In this document: one piece after another, positions 12,766 through 25,025 of the stretch
Layout of the letters: each line of letters opens with the position of its first letter
Numbering within the stretch: position 1 is the stretch's first letter
Assembly (NCBI GenBank): GCA_963402885.1
Contig: OY727097.1
Span: forward strand, 31,737,401 to 31,801,400
Length of the DNA: 64,000 nt
Source: Antedon bifida
Taxonomy: Eukaryota > Echinodermata > Crinoidea > Comatulida > Antedonidae
Direction of reading: 5' to 3'
Made by a program: the position numbers and the translations under genes
The notes under the pieces: generated by a model
Databases searched by the model: none
Seen by the model: only the letters and a program-made list of their open reading frames with translations
What the model was told of the DNA's origin: nothing

Positions 12766-13402
12766 ATCAAAGAACTAATGAATTAATGCCGTGGATGCAT
12801 TAAGATTTATGCAACGTAATGTAAACGGTAAGAAATGGAAACAAATGCGCCATTGTCCTATATGACCAATCCGCTGCAGGTCCTAATTTGCCAAGCAAAT
12901 TAGTGGAGATGTATCGATGTTGACTTTACAGCGTCACAATACCACATCATCAATGCATAAATAAATCTCAATTCCGATAAGATGTTTTCTATGCTTAAAA
13001 AGACGGAGAAAAATAAGTGAATAAGTAAATGGCGCATATGTTGAGATCATCACCCTATTATTTCCTTCCATATGTAATCGTTACGAGCGTCTTTCTTATT
13101 TAAATACAATCTTATTAATTCAGAATGCTTATTTCATCAATAAGTATGTTGAATAAATTAGATCTATTGAGTATGAAGACCTAAATATGAAGCATTTGGG
13201 GATTTGAGTTGTTGTTAGTATTAAGTTCACAAAAATCTCCACGCTGTTTCTGAAACTATATAATCTTGTTTTTAACACATGCTCAACATCCACAATCTTC
13301 TATTTTAAAACTGAGAATTAAAATACATAGCAAGTAAATTTGATGTATAGACATTTAATTGTTGATTTACTTTGATGGATAAAGACAATATTACTTTTAT
13401 TA

Positions 13403-13536
13403 AGCTTGGTTCCCACTAGGAGCAACGCAAGTTGACCAATCACACTCGACTGTTCAAATAGTCTATCGCTTGTGATTGGTCAAATCACTTTGCATTGTGT
13501 TACGTCCTTGCGTTGCATCCTAGTGGAAACCAAGCT
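13403..13536. mobile_element. MITE copy, AGCTTGGTTCCCAC family (longest full copy)
   Basis: The ends AGCTTGGTTCCCACTAGG and CCTAGTGGAAACCAAGCT are inverse, with TTA on both flanks, the 3-bp target duplication of PIF/Harbinger elements. The interior contains TTGACCAATCACA and, inverted, TGTGATTGGTCAA, so nearly the whole 134 bp can fold on itself. Confidence 0.8.
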
Positions 13537-14019
13537 TTAGAGAGAGAGAACCAAGCAGTGAAGTATACCAAAGTTAGACCTCATCTTGCATGACAGGCTG
13601 ATTGCGCCAAAGCTCTACTTAAAAGCAAGATCTATCATAATGTATGGCCTAAACCTCCAGAATTATCTCTACTTATTTCTGAATCTTTTTACTGTGTATG
13701 ATATGTTTTACTCATTTATGATTTATTCTTAAGATGAATAACTCAACATAAAGAAATACTTTTAAAGATATTAACTCGTAATAGTCAATGACCAACTGTA
13801 TGTTGGTTTTCTGTAGAATGCTATGTAAATACCAGATTATTAATATTAGTATTTAACGAGTCGCTAGGGTTAGGATTAAATTGGTATTTGCCTTGACCTG
13901 AGAATATTCATTCATCATTATCCACTACGTTTGACATATTGCAGTTTCAATTCCTAGAACCAAAGTTGGAGCTTTAACCCCCAGGTGGGAGTATCTTATT
14001 GAGGGATTCCTCTTTACTA

Positions 14020-14138
14020 AGCTCTGTCTACACTATCAAACTTTATTTGGACATATGGACATGATGATGTCATATCACTATCATATTTGGACACATCACA
14101 CTTTTTTGTCAAACTAGTTTGATAGTGTAGACAGAGCT
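14020..14138. mobile_element. TA-flanked MITE copy with complete ends
   Basis: The ends AGCTCTGTCTACACTATCAA and TTGATAGTGTAGACAGAGCT are perfect inverses, flanked by TA on each side. This suggests a Tc1/mariner-like origin. The interior GACATGATGATGTCATATCAC is partly palindromic. Confidence 0.85.
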
Positions 14139-14139
14139 T

Positions 14140-15984
14140 AAGAAACCAAATTCTAGCTGTCAAAGAGGGGGGAGCTATATGTTGATATAGACAACATTTA
14201 ATTTCTCATATTTTCTATTTAGGTTTATCTACTATCTGTTACAAGATGGTGCACACAATTTGTACTTTTGTGTTGTGTTTACCCTTTATGTCCTTCAACA
14301 TTTTGACATTTCAAAAGAACATAATAATGTTGTCCGTACAGCTGTGGATATTTATGTGCAGATAACGTTGAAAATGATGTTTTAATGTAAACACTACAGT
14401 AGTATAATTTACTTGATGATCGTACAATATCATTTTCATGTGTTATATAATATTCTCAATAACTTTCACTGTGTTTGTTAATAAAATGACTTTGAAAGCA
14501 GCGCATAGCATGAAGAAAAATTATTTTTTAGAAATTAAAAAAAAAATTATACTTTCGCCATCCAACTCAAACATATTGGTAAATGTGCTTGAGTTGGCTC
14601 ACTAAATTGTGTGAGCATGCATTCAGTCAGTACATGTTGGTGATTATAAGTTGACTTGCTACATATGGGTGGGTCACTCATTTGAGGAATATGCTTATGC
14701 TCACTCTGTTCAGGGAGTATGGTTATAATTGAGGGCCAATGTATTGAGTGTCCCTACCAATATAACTTTTTGTATAAAATTACTGTACTCAAAACTTGAG
14801 CCCAGTGAAAGTGGTGACAAACAACTATTTACAGTACCTGATCTTCTGGGGGCATTCAAGGGGTTGGAGTTTATATGGATTAAGATCTGTTTCCTTTCTC
14901 TGAAGTTTATTTTCTCATATTCATATTTTTTTTTCTATTTGCCCTTTCTAATCCAATTATTGTCATTTGAATTTTCTATGTTCATTTCTCCAGGGAGTGT
15001 GGTTTACTTACATTTTATCTTCACAAAATATTCTTTCATCGTTCATTATACTCGCTGTTGTCTACAATTATCTGGTAAATGCACGTTTCTCTCCTGGGGA
15101 GGCGAGTTCCTTACATTTTATCCATATACTTAATATTCTTCCATTGTCCTCATGATTGTCATGTCATCTATATATATTTGTGTACGTTCAATAACTGCAC
15201 CTTATTTGATTTCTCAGGGGAAACAGGAAGATACTACACTTAAATTTTTACATAATAATCTTACGTTGTACATAATTATTACCATGTATGCGTGTTTGCA
15301 TAGTGTTCAATAAACGCGCCTTAACTGACTGTTTTCCATGTAACGTGATAGTCCACATCGTGAACGCAGGATAATTAGTATCTGTGATTGACGCTTCCAC
15401 TTATATACGGTGTAAACGGAAAGCATGACCTTATGGGTATTGGTTCTAGTCCTCTGCAGATGCAATGTGTAAGTGGGGTGGAAACTATGGTTGGTTAAGA
15501 CAGCACACTTTTGTGAACCTTGTTTGAGGTTTCTTTAAATACGTACCCCCTTCCAAACCTAGTGTTTAGTTGGTTGAGGGTGTCCAAGCACTTGCTTTTG
15601 AACATTTTGTTTTGATTGAAGATGTCCAAGCACCCGTTTCTGAACCTTTTGGTTGAATGAGGTTGTCCACCCTCACCCTACAGTTTGGTCGATTATCAAC
15701 AAATGTATTTGATGTTTTGAGGACTGACAGTCACTGATCTGCAGAATCGTAAATAGCATGACCTTTGAACTCCATGGTACTGATGCTGCAGTACTTTTGC
15801 AGTATAATTAATGGCATGGCACTTTGATATTTCTAAGTTTTATTACCAATGACAAATTGATTGACTTATATCATAAATCATTTTGTTTGGCTTTCCAACT
15901 TCTTGAATTTCTATACTGAAAAAAATGGTACTAATTGTTTTTTATTAACATTTTTATTTTATTTCCACGTATCAACTAAATACT
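14140..15984. other. Gene-free stretch
   Basis: A 134-codon reading frame at 14729-15133 is the longest here but is rich in Phe, Ser and Leu from T-rich DNA, has no domain and no splice context, and overlaps a second frame. Loose ~60-bp direct repeats containing TGTCCAAGCAC lie near 15570-15670. No other structure is seen. Confidence 0.6.
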
Positions 15985-16510
15985 GGATTTAAACATTTAT
16001 TTCAGGTTCTGTAGTTTTAATTTTTACATACTACTAACTTTCCTACTCAAAGATTCAAAATCAGAACAAACTCAGAGAAAAGTAGTTTAGTATTTTTGCA
16101 GTAAGCAAGAAAATGCAGAAACTCCAGGAAAAGTGTTCTCATTATGTAAAAGACTGAAAATAGATCATTTAAACATTCATTTCAGGTTCTGTAGTTTTAA
16201 TTTTTACTTACTACTAACTTTCCTACTCAAAGAATCAAAATCAGAACAGACTCACAGAAAAGTAGTTTAGTCTTTTTGCAGTAAGCTAGAAAATGTAGAA
16301 ACTCCAGGAAAAGACTAAAAATAGATCATTTAAACTTTCATTTCAGGTATTTTTAATTGAACTGTACTAATAATAGAAAACTTTACTCAAAGAATCAGAA
16401 ACTTAGCGAAAAGTAGTATTTTAGCAGTAAGCTAGAAAAAGTAGTAGGCCTATGTAACTAAAATGTACCTCCAGGAAAAAGTGTTCTCATTATGTAAAAG
16501 ATTGTTTACA
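15985..16510. repeat. Three diverged tandem copies of a ~180-bp unit
   Basis: The unit starting ATTTAAACATTTATTTCAGG and containing CTTTCCTACTCAAAGA and AACTCCAGGAAAAG occurs at about 15985, 16165 and 16327. Copies one and two are about 95 percent alike; the third is shortened and more diverged, and carries a TAGGCCTA octamer. Confidence 0.85.
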
Positions 16511-17117
16511 TAATTAACTTCTAAAATAGATCATATGACAGGATCTGTATGTATGTTGAAGTGGCCAAGTAGCAATTAAAAAACTTAACAGAGATCTTTA
16601 ACCAGTGCTCCGAATCTGTGCTTTTTGTGATTTCTTTTCTTCCTTGATTACATTTAAAATTTCAAATCATCATATAATTAGCGATTCATTTTTTTCAAAT
16701 CATTTGTAATCATTGAAATCACTCTTTACTATATTTGTGTAATCATAATCATACTCAATTAACTATCAAATTATTCCATCATCACTTAAAGAAATTAACG
16801 AAGAGTAAATCTTTGTATTTAGTACATCTCAAATATTTTCACACAAACGGTTTAAACACGCTTCTACAATAATAGTTGGTGTTATTGTTTATGAGTAAAC
16901 AACTGTAAACTTGTCCAATAAAGTATATGGTGATGTTTTATGAGCTGTTGAACGTTTAACAAAGTAAACATTGTAAATGTTTTTCTTACACAAGGGTGAT
17001 TAAACGACAATAATGGAAGTGAAGTTTGATCAACAGACAAGTTTGAAATGGGTTTGTATTTTTACAATAACAAGACCACAATTCATTGTGTTAAATGTCT
17101 GTTATTCGTGCTCATTT

Positions 17118-17962
17118 AGGGCCTGTTTCTGCTGCAACTGCTCAAAATACGGTATAAAAATACGGTATAAAATACGGTATTTTTTATACCGTATTTTTCA
17201 GTACCCCGTTTCTGCTAACAATACTTCTTGGGTGGTCGTGTTAAATTTCATCCTTTTTACCCAAATTGCCATTCATTTATTTGGTCGATAATAAGTCGCA
17301 ATAAAGGAAGTTTTACGCCTCACTTTCAACAGGCTAGCCCTAATGATAGAGATGTTGTGAGAGCACAGAAAACATCGTAATGGGGACAAGTAATTCGTTC
17401 CCTCCCCGAGTTATTGTCTTTTGCAATTTTGTACTGCTTTCGCAGGCTCTTCAGCTTTGAGTTTACTTGCTTTGGAGACAAGTCTATTCCGTACTCCTGC
17501 TTTATTTTTTTAGAAATGTCTTTAAAATGTGGTTGTCCCTTTTATTACCTTTTAGTTGGCCGGACATTTAACTTCCCCTCCTTCCCCACACCCCTTTTCC
17601 CCACACAGATTTATATAGTAAATACTGTGACGTCTTCGCTCCACATTTTCGCCGAATATATCTATACACGTGTGTAAAACAGCTCACAGCGACAGAAAAT
17701 AAAAACACGATGTTGACCTCATGTCGCAGGTAAAAAAATATACGGTATTTTTTATTGGCAGCAGAAAAGGGTACAAAAAATACGGTATAAATTTGTAAAT
17801 ACCGTATTTTATCCACAAATTTTGTGGGGAAAATACGGTATACAAAATACGGTATTTTTTTTATGAGCGCAGTTTCTGCTGCCAAAAAAATACGGTATAA
17901 ATACGGTATTCAAAAAATACCGTATAAAATACGGTATTTTCTTGGCAGCAGAAACAGGGCCT
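17118..17962. mobile_element. Harbinger-like fold-back element with ATACGGTAT repeats
   Basis: The ends GGGCCTGTTTCTGCTGC and GCAGCAGAAACAGGGCC are perfect inverses and are flanked by TTA on both sides, the target-site duplication of PIF/Harbinger elements. Next to each end lies a cluster of ATACGGTAT and its inverse ATACCGTAT (about 17147-17200 and 17738-17940), which can fold into a large hairpin. The middle (about 17220-17720) is unrelated sequence without ATACGGTAT. Reading frames inside (17013-17291, 17414-17677, 17568-17885) have no transposase domain, so the element is non-autonomous. Confidence 0.85.
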
Positions 17963-19115
17963 TACACACCTCCACCAAACTTTCCAAAATTCTCACTATT
18001 AGGTGAAGTAAATTATACAGTATCCAATGTCTGTAATTATCTTTTTACACTTTTATTAACAAAATATAGTGTTACAGTAGGCTTGATTTCATATGAGAAA
18101 TAACTTATGTTCACTGTTGTTGGTTCATCCATACTTTATAACACTTTTAAAATACTTTTTAAGGTTTATAGTAAAACTTACATAATAATACTAAAGATTT
18201 CAAGAAAATTTGGAAGTTTTCAATCAAATTTGAAAGATTTCAATAAAATTTGAAATATTTCTAAAACTTTGTTTTTTAACGATTCACAATACAACAGTCG
18301 ACTCTCTAAAAACCAGAAACTTTCCCAAAAATAGATGTTTCTTAAGGTACAGAAATTCAAAAATTATAATTTTTTTTTTATTAAAAACACAATCAGAATA
18401 CAAAATTTTCTGGAAAATTAAACATATGCCAGCCCAATTGTGTTCGGTAGTGGGAAAGTCGACTGTAAAATTTGCCATTTTAAAAGGAAAAGAGAAAAAA
18501 ATGAAATGGAAAATGTACTTCCATTGTTTAAGTTAACGACAAACTTATGTAAAAGTGAAAGTAGATTATTTGAAAATGTTGATCTCTTGATGTCTAACTT
18601 TGTATGGTTATTAAACAAGTTTCTAATGGATTCAAAATGAAGCGTGTATTTTGATACTCGTCAAGAACCAATAATTATATTAGTCTGCAATTACTGGCAA
18701 GCACAGTTCATTGAAGCTAAAACACGAATCGATTTCTGAATACTTAATCTACCAATAATGTTAATTGATTGATTCTCATTATTTGTTTAATCGTTTAATG
18801 TTGTTAGTATTTCAATGTTGTATGTCTTATGATGTTGTATTATTGGCCACATATTCATGTCTTTTCTTCTGGTGGGAATTCTCGCATAAATTTCCTCTGA
18901 AGTGCATTGAAATTAGGAGTAGGGAGCAGGAGTATTACTATTAAAACGTTCAGTAATTGAGATTTTTTTTTATATTCTGCTAACTTACATAGGATGGTGT
19001 AAAGCATAGTGTAACCCATCAGATAAATGGTAGTCCGTAGATGAGGCTTGTGCGCCCCTCATGGTGTCCGACAGTCTCTCAAACCCTTTTGTAGTATTTC
19101 CACTAACTCTTCCAG
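17963..19115. other. Gene-free AT-rich stretch
   Basis: Three ~25-bp near-repeats of TTTCAA(T/G)AAAATTTGAAA type lie at about 18198-18262. The mirror-image frames on both strands around 18284-18640 have no domain. Nothing else is recognised. Confidence 0.6.
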
Positions 19116-19275
19116 TTCTGTCTACATTATCAAACTTTATGTGACAAAATAAGTGTGATGTGCCCAAATATAGTAGTGATATGCTTAAATATGATAGTGA
19201 TATGACATCATCATGTCCATATTTGGCCACATCACATTTTTTCGTCACATAAAGTTTGATAGTGTAGACAGCGCT
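19116..19275. mobile_element. TA-flanked MITE copy, AGCTCTGTCTACA family (diverged)
   Basis: The left end TTCTGTCTACATTATCAAAC and the right end GTTTGATAGTGTAGACAGCG are imperfect inverses. The interior has GTGATATGACATCATCATG as in the other copies plus an extra repeat of the AGTGATATG segment. Confidence 0.8.
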
Positions 19276-21230
19276 TTACTTTATTTGATAGCTTTTCACA
19301 AATGATGATTAGTAATAAGGTTCATTCAAAATGATTGCTATACACTTGTCAAACATCTGTATCCTCAATCTATAAATCGCAGTTGAAGCCTAGTAGCCTA
19401 TTTTTTCTGATTTAATTTTTGAATGTGAAGTTTTGCATTATAAGCTTTTCATCATCCATTCATTTATTATTTTTGTCTTCTATTCATATATTTAGTTTCA
19501 TTTGCCTTCCACAGCTATAATTAGCTGTATATTTGTAATAAAGTCGACTTTCCCAATAACAGACACGCTTAATATGTCTGGTTTTCTCTTAAATACTTTT
19601 ATAACAAATAGTAGACTTTGATGTAAACTTGATTATCAACTTTAGTTTTCAGTTTTCATGTTCATAACATTTTTAATACATTTTTTAATACAATTTATGG
19701 CAAAGTTATACTTCTAATTGATTTTTCTTTTAATTTATTCATTAGATTATGAAATTTAATATTTAAACAATTGCTCTCTTGAATAAAGTATGCCTGTAAC
19801 TATGCATGTAATTAATTAAAACTGTGATAAGTTATTCAGTTCCAAGAAATACAGACGACCCTAGATGTATCAATATGAATACAGTACAGGTAGAGTAGGC
19901 TATGTTAAGATTTAGTAACATCTGTGTTATAAGGCTAATGATCATGATGATGAGAATGCACTATTGTGTTGGGTGTATATATTGTGTAAACTGTGTGTGA
20001 ACAGGCCCAACTACTATGGACTAAAGCTGCATTCACACTGAGTCTGGAATAAGTAGTTGGAAAATACTCACATGTTAGATTTTTTAGTATCCTATACGGC
20101 ACCCGGAATGAGTTTGTAAGCGGTTCTAGTCTTAAAACACTACACCGGTTTTTCTTTCACTTTTTTTTTTATCTGGCCACCAAACCTCACTGAATTAATT
20201 TGAATATGTTACGCCAAATCCATGAATCTGGACAATTTTCAAAATATGCAATCACAACAAATTCTGAATTATTTACTAATGTAAATACTACAGATGTACA
20301 AAATTGTCTTTGTTAAAGTTAATGGCGTGTTCTACATTTGAATGGTTATACACAAAGCAGTTATTGTCCACAGAATAGTACAATAATCTGATATACAATA
20401 TTGAAATTGTATTTTCTATTGTTCATAGCAATTTAACTTAAGCATATTTTAATTTTAGTGTGTCGTAATTGTTTGCAAACATTATATTATTATGATTACA
20501 ATTTATGAGATACCTGCATTAGAGTTTCTGCTCACTCCAATTGATGTTTTTAAATAGTTTTTTTCATACATAATAATTTAATTAGAATTATTAATTTCCA
20601 TTTTTTTCTCTCTTTGATGTCTGTAACTCACATTCATTTCAGCACATTTTGGTAAGATCAGAAATATTATTACAAAATGTTGAACCATCGGTTGGTTGGT
20701 TTGTTCGGTTGCCCAAATAAAAATCATGAATTTATTTGAAATAAAACAAGTTATTCATACAGATTAGTTCATTGTTAATTCACCAACTCTTACATTTTTA
20801 ATCTAGAACCATTTTAAAATAGCATCTCAAATATACATACAGGTCCATTTTCACTGTTGAAAAAAATATTTTGCAAATGTAGTTTATGATTAATGCCTTA
20901 GTTGCATAAATGGACAAAAATAACTCTGAAATGAAGTCTGTTTCTGCAAACCTAGAATTACTTATTTGACGTAGATGGATGGTAGTGAAAATCAAATGAT
21001 ATTGGTAAACCTAGCCATCGGCAACTTTCTCAATATGTTTCCATGGAAAATTCAGAAATGTTTTAGGTAATCTAGTTTTTGGGGTTAGTAAGAGAAATGT
21101 ATGATGAGGGACAAATTATGCTTCCTTTTACTTGCTATATGGTTAACTTAACTAAATTAATGTTCCAATTTGTTTTTCTGGAAAGAATTTAACTCAAAGA
21201 TAGTTAGATAATTACCATTTTGTTATCCTT
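19276..21230. other. Gene-free AT-rich stretch
   Basis: I see no gene or repeat family. A 9-base segment at 20642-20650 is bounded by AG and GTAAGA but is too short to be meaningful. Confidence 0.6.
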
Positions 21231-21252
21231 ATCATCACCATAATTTCATCAT

Positions 21253-21700
21253 TACCACCTTTGTATCGTCTTCATAGTTTCATCCTTATCATCATCTTCC
21301 TTATCATAATTCCATCATCATCTTTATCATCATTTCAGCATCATCCTTATCATAATTCCATCATTATCTTTATCATCATTTCATCATCATCCTTATCATA
21401 ATTCCATCATCATCTTTATCACCATTTTATCATCATCCTTATCATAATTCCATCATCATCTTTATCATCATTTCAGCATCATCCTTATCATAATTCCATC
21501 ATCATCTTTATCACCATTTTATCATCATCCTTATCATAATTCCATCATCATCTTTATCATCATTTCAGCATCATCCTTATCATAATTCCATCATCATCTT
21601 TATTATCATTTCATTATCATCCTTATCATAATTTCATCATTATCTTTATCACAATTTCATCATCATCATTTCATCTTATCATTATTAATCATCATCATTA
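21253..21700. repeat. 46-bp minisatellite (ATC-rich), about nine units
   Basis: The phrase CCTTATCATAATTCCATCAT recurs at intervals of exactly 46 bp starting near 21299, 21345, 21391, 21437, 21483, 21529, 21575 and 21621. Units alternate between TTTCAGCATCAT and TTT(C/T)ATCATCAT junctions, giving a partial 92-bp higher-order period. The array grades into plain (ATC)n at its right end. Confidence 0.93.
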
Positions 21701-21719
21701 TCAGTAGGCCTATATTATA

Positions 21720-24058
21720 TTTATCATTATAATCCTAATTGTTATCATAATTTCATCATCAATCACCTTATCACTATTTTAATCATCATTGTAATTTTAC
21801 CTAAAATATTGTGCAATTCTTTATAATAATACTATCAATATTATTAATGCAAAAACTTGTCCAATTCTGTGTGATTAATTTAAAATATCATCCCTCATAA
21901 AAATTACTTGTAGAATGAAACTACTGTATATTACAGTTAACTATTGATAAGCGATCATTCAATATAACTATTTTAACCATTTGAAAATTTGTTAAATTTC
22001 CATCAAAATATAAGTAATGCTGTTGAACAAGTATATCATTGATTAGACAATTAAGAATGTGTACTTATGAACCAACTGCATTAGCTACATCAGCATGCAT
22101 ATCTAATTTCAGTTGGATTATCATTTTTCTGATTAAATATAAAAAATATACACTCGTTTACGAAATCAGGAGTGTGACAATTTCTGGGTACCCTGCCTAG
22201 AATAATTGTTGTACTTGTTTTAAACCATGTTACCTGCCCAATCCTATTGTTTTACTTGTTATAAATCTGTAATTCCATTGTTTAGAAACGTGTGTCTATT
22301 TTAAACTATTGTCATATCTGTCATAAGTCCTAGTGGTGATTGTTTTCATGTATCAGCATTGATTTTGGCTTGTGACTAGGCATGATGTGAACACCCATAA
22401 TAAAACAACTGTAAACATCATCTGAATTTTGTGCAACACATTTATTAAGAAAAGTCAACAAAATGAACAATATATTTTATCGAGTATGATATTTTACAGA
22501 AAGCATGTCAACCCTCCTCTATATACAACCTATTGTTCTTTACTTCTTGTATTATTACAATAGTTAACTACAAATTGCACGTCTTATATCTACAGATTAT
22601 TACTGAAACCATGTATGAAATTAGAAAGAAATTTGCATAAATTAACATTTTAACAATAGCACATTTTTTATTTAAAGAAAGGCACTCCGTCCAAACCATG
22701 CTATTTTTTTTATTAACATACAGAAATAATTCTATCAATGAATATTATTATATTAAACAACAAATAGGTGGATTTTAATTATTTGTAGAACCATATAAAC
22801 ACTTTTCACCAATAAATAACGTACCAAAATTGCCATGCTGCATTTTTATATGCTTGTTTATCTCTGTATAGCTTTTGGTATATAGCAAAGTGTTGAAGAA
22901 TTATAATCAAAGTAATTACGTTGGATGACGTCAACACTATAATATTGTTGTGTAGCTGCAAATTATATATGCAATGCGTTCAAAGCATAAATAATATTTC
23001 CCTTTTTGTACATTTGGACCAAGATAATAAACTAAGCCTATGTTGATTTGGGATATTTTAAATACACATTTTAAAAACAATAAATCTGCAAAAAAAACCA
23101 GTGAATGCAAACAAATTGGGATGAAGGAAAACATAGTGGTATATACAAGTACAAGGCTATGACATACAAGGTGGGAACAATATGATAGATCTGAACTGTG
23201 GATTGAACAAAGTCACATAAAAAAAAAATCAAGATTTTGAATTATTTGTTTGTTCTCGCAAATTGAAGTTTATTAGGTCGCCGCTATTAATACGAGGTTC
23301 TCAATAAAGCTTGAATAAATATTTGCTAAATTATCAGAATTGCGAACAAGAAAGATTAGCTAAAGAGGTTTCCCAAACATTTGAAAATGTTAAAGCGCTG
23401 CTTTCATTAACGGACGCCAAAAGGTCTGAGATTTAAGTAATCAGAATTACATGTTTGGTAGGGACTAATAAATTTACCCCCTTCACATTTTATCGTAATT
23501 GGTTCAACAAATTGAGAAGCGTGAGTTGTTTTTACAGTAATGTTTGCAATGTTGTTCTTATGTTGGGAATGACAATTTGATGGAACAACTTGGAATGTGT
23601 ATACAGACCATGAAATGTTTAAAATGTCAACAAGTAATAACTCAAAATTATACTTTTTGTCAACTATAAAAAATATACAAAATAAGCACATTAGCGGTTT
23701 CAGTTTGAAATTCACATGTAATCATTTATTTTACAGAAATTTGCAAACAGCGTAATTAAAAATGTTTTTTTCTTAAATATTTTATTTGGAATGAGTTGAA
23801 AGCAGAGCATAAAACAGCATATCACATGCAAAATTATTTGTAAACTTATGTTATTTAAAACTTATATACAAAATGTTAAACATTAATGGAGGCCCAGCTC
23901 CTAACATAAAATAAATTAGAAAAATATTTTGTTTTGTGTCACAAACCTTGCAAAAAATAATGAACTAAAAACAACACATGAAATAGAACTAAATATGGGC
24001 AAAACAAAAATAATATCAAAACATTTGTATTATCATTATTACACTTAATACTGTAGGT
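21720..24058. other. Downstream flank of the protocadherin gene
   Basis: No gene is recognised. Several further AATAAA signals on the minus strand (for example near 23.72, 23.27 and 22.44 kb) could serve a longer 3' UTR. A 102-codon frame at 23407-23715 has no domain. A short triple of GGTTATCCCT lies at 24130-24160. Confidence 0.5.
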
Positions 24059-25025
24059 TTTATTTGAGTGCAAAGTGAATGAATATTATTTTTTTGGTAT
24101 GTGTTATTTTACAATATCTATCCAACCCTATGTTATCCCTGGTTATCCCTGGTTATCCCTATTTCTGTATACAGTATCATGCTTTTCATGCAAGTTAAAT
24201 ACTGTATTCTTCTTGAAAATCTTTAATATATAGCACCTAACAGGTCCAAGAACCAAACATAACCTATTTATAGATCAATACACAAAAATAATTGTAGAAA
24301 CCAGTCAGTTAGTTACAGAGTTACTCAATCGTATCCAAATCATTTCTTCATATTGTTCATTTTAAATATAAACATTATTCCACGATTGTGGAGACAAATT
24401 TGGCAAATATTTTGCGCAAGTTTTGTAAACACAATTAATAGTGTGTTAAGTCGTGCATGCAATTGTTATATATGAAAATAATAAACAAATGATGCCTTGT
24501 TTTTTCTTATAGAAAGAAGAAATTTATCCAAACAAGATGATTGGTCGTTCTGACATCATCAAGGACAAGGTAAGCGAAAACCAGGTTGAAGTATCTAATT
24601 TAGCATAAATTACAATTAAAGAATTAAAATTACTCATTTCTATTGTAAATTTTTGTGATAAATATATATTTGTTCATTTAATTATCGCAAAAAATGGCAA
24701 TATTAATTTCCATAACACTAATGTACCATTATATTGTATAATAAAATACCTCAAAATGGATCAAAATTAAAATGTGTTGTACATTTAAGCAATGGATTAT
24801 TTTTATGTTTTTTTACAAAATTATGCATTTTAATACAATACTTATTCTTTAAAAACTTGAAATGAAAAACATAAATTAATATATTCTGTGAAATGTCTCA
24901 AATAGATTGCATGCCTTATAGAACCTGAAACAAAGTGACTCAATTGTATAGTTTTACAGCATTAAAATGAGTCACAAAGCTCGATTTAAGGTCTTAGGCA
25001 AATTGTTCTGCATTTTAAAATTTTA
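24059..25025 (-). other. Protocadherin 3' UTR with candidate poly(A) signals
   Basis: The stop codon is at 25028-25026. On the minus strand an ATTAAA hexamer lies at 24834-24829 (about 190 nt past the stop), a second and third ATTAAA near 24.68 and 24.22 kb, and the first canonical AATAAA at 24064-24059 (about 960 nt past the stop). Which one is used cannot be decided from sequence. If the distal signal is used, the opposite-strand exon candidate at 24513-24569 lies inside this UTR. Confidence 0.45.
24513..24569 (+). CDS. Candidate opposite-strand coding micro-exon, function unknown
   Basis: A T-rich tract ending gttttttcttatag precedes 57 bases in an open frame, and the segment ends GACAAG followed by GTAAGC. 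The translation in phase 0 is KEEIYPNKMIGRSDIIKDK, with a composition like real protein. Both splice signals are strong and the exon length is a multiple of three. I do not recognise the peptide. No convincing partner exons on the plus strand were found in the window, so they would have to lie far away in large introns or outside it. It lies antisense to the protocadherin 3' UTR. Confidence 0.3.

Larger units (their letters stand above)
9309..13400. other. Gene-free stretch with repeat fragments
   Basis: It contains a partial TA-flanked MITE (about 9855-9921), a (TA)n run near 11700 and a tRNA-derived element near 12.7 kb. No coding exon is recognised; the 76-codon frame at 11130-11360 is low-complexity AT sequence. 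Confidence 0.6.

Noticed and set aside
14729..15133. 134-codon plus-strand frame, the longest outside the protocadherin
   Set aside because: Phe/Ser/Leu-rich translation of T-rich DNA with an overlapping second frame and no domain; most likely chance.
17013..17885. Frames inside the ATACGGTAT element as a transposase
   Set aside because: They consist largely of translated repeat (KIRYKYGIQ-like) and show no catalytic motif.
20642..20650. A 9-nt exon between CATTTCAG and GTAAGA
   Set aside because: Too short to judge and without a reading frame or neighbours to support it.
24130..24160. GGTTATCCCT triple as an internal telomere-like repeat
   Set aside because: The unit differs from metazoan TTAGGG and there are only three copies.
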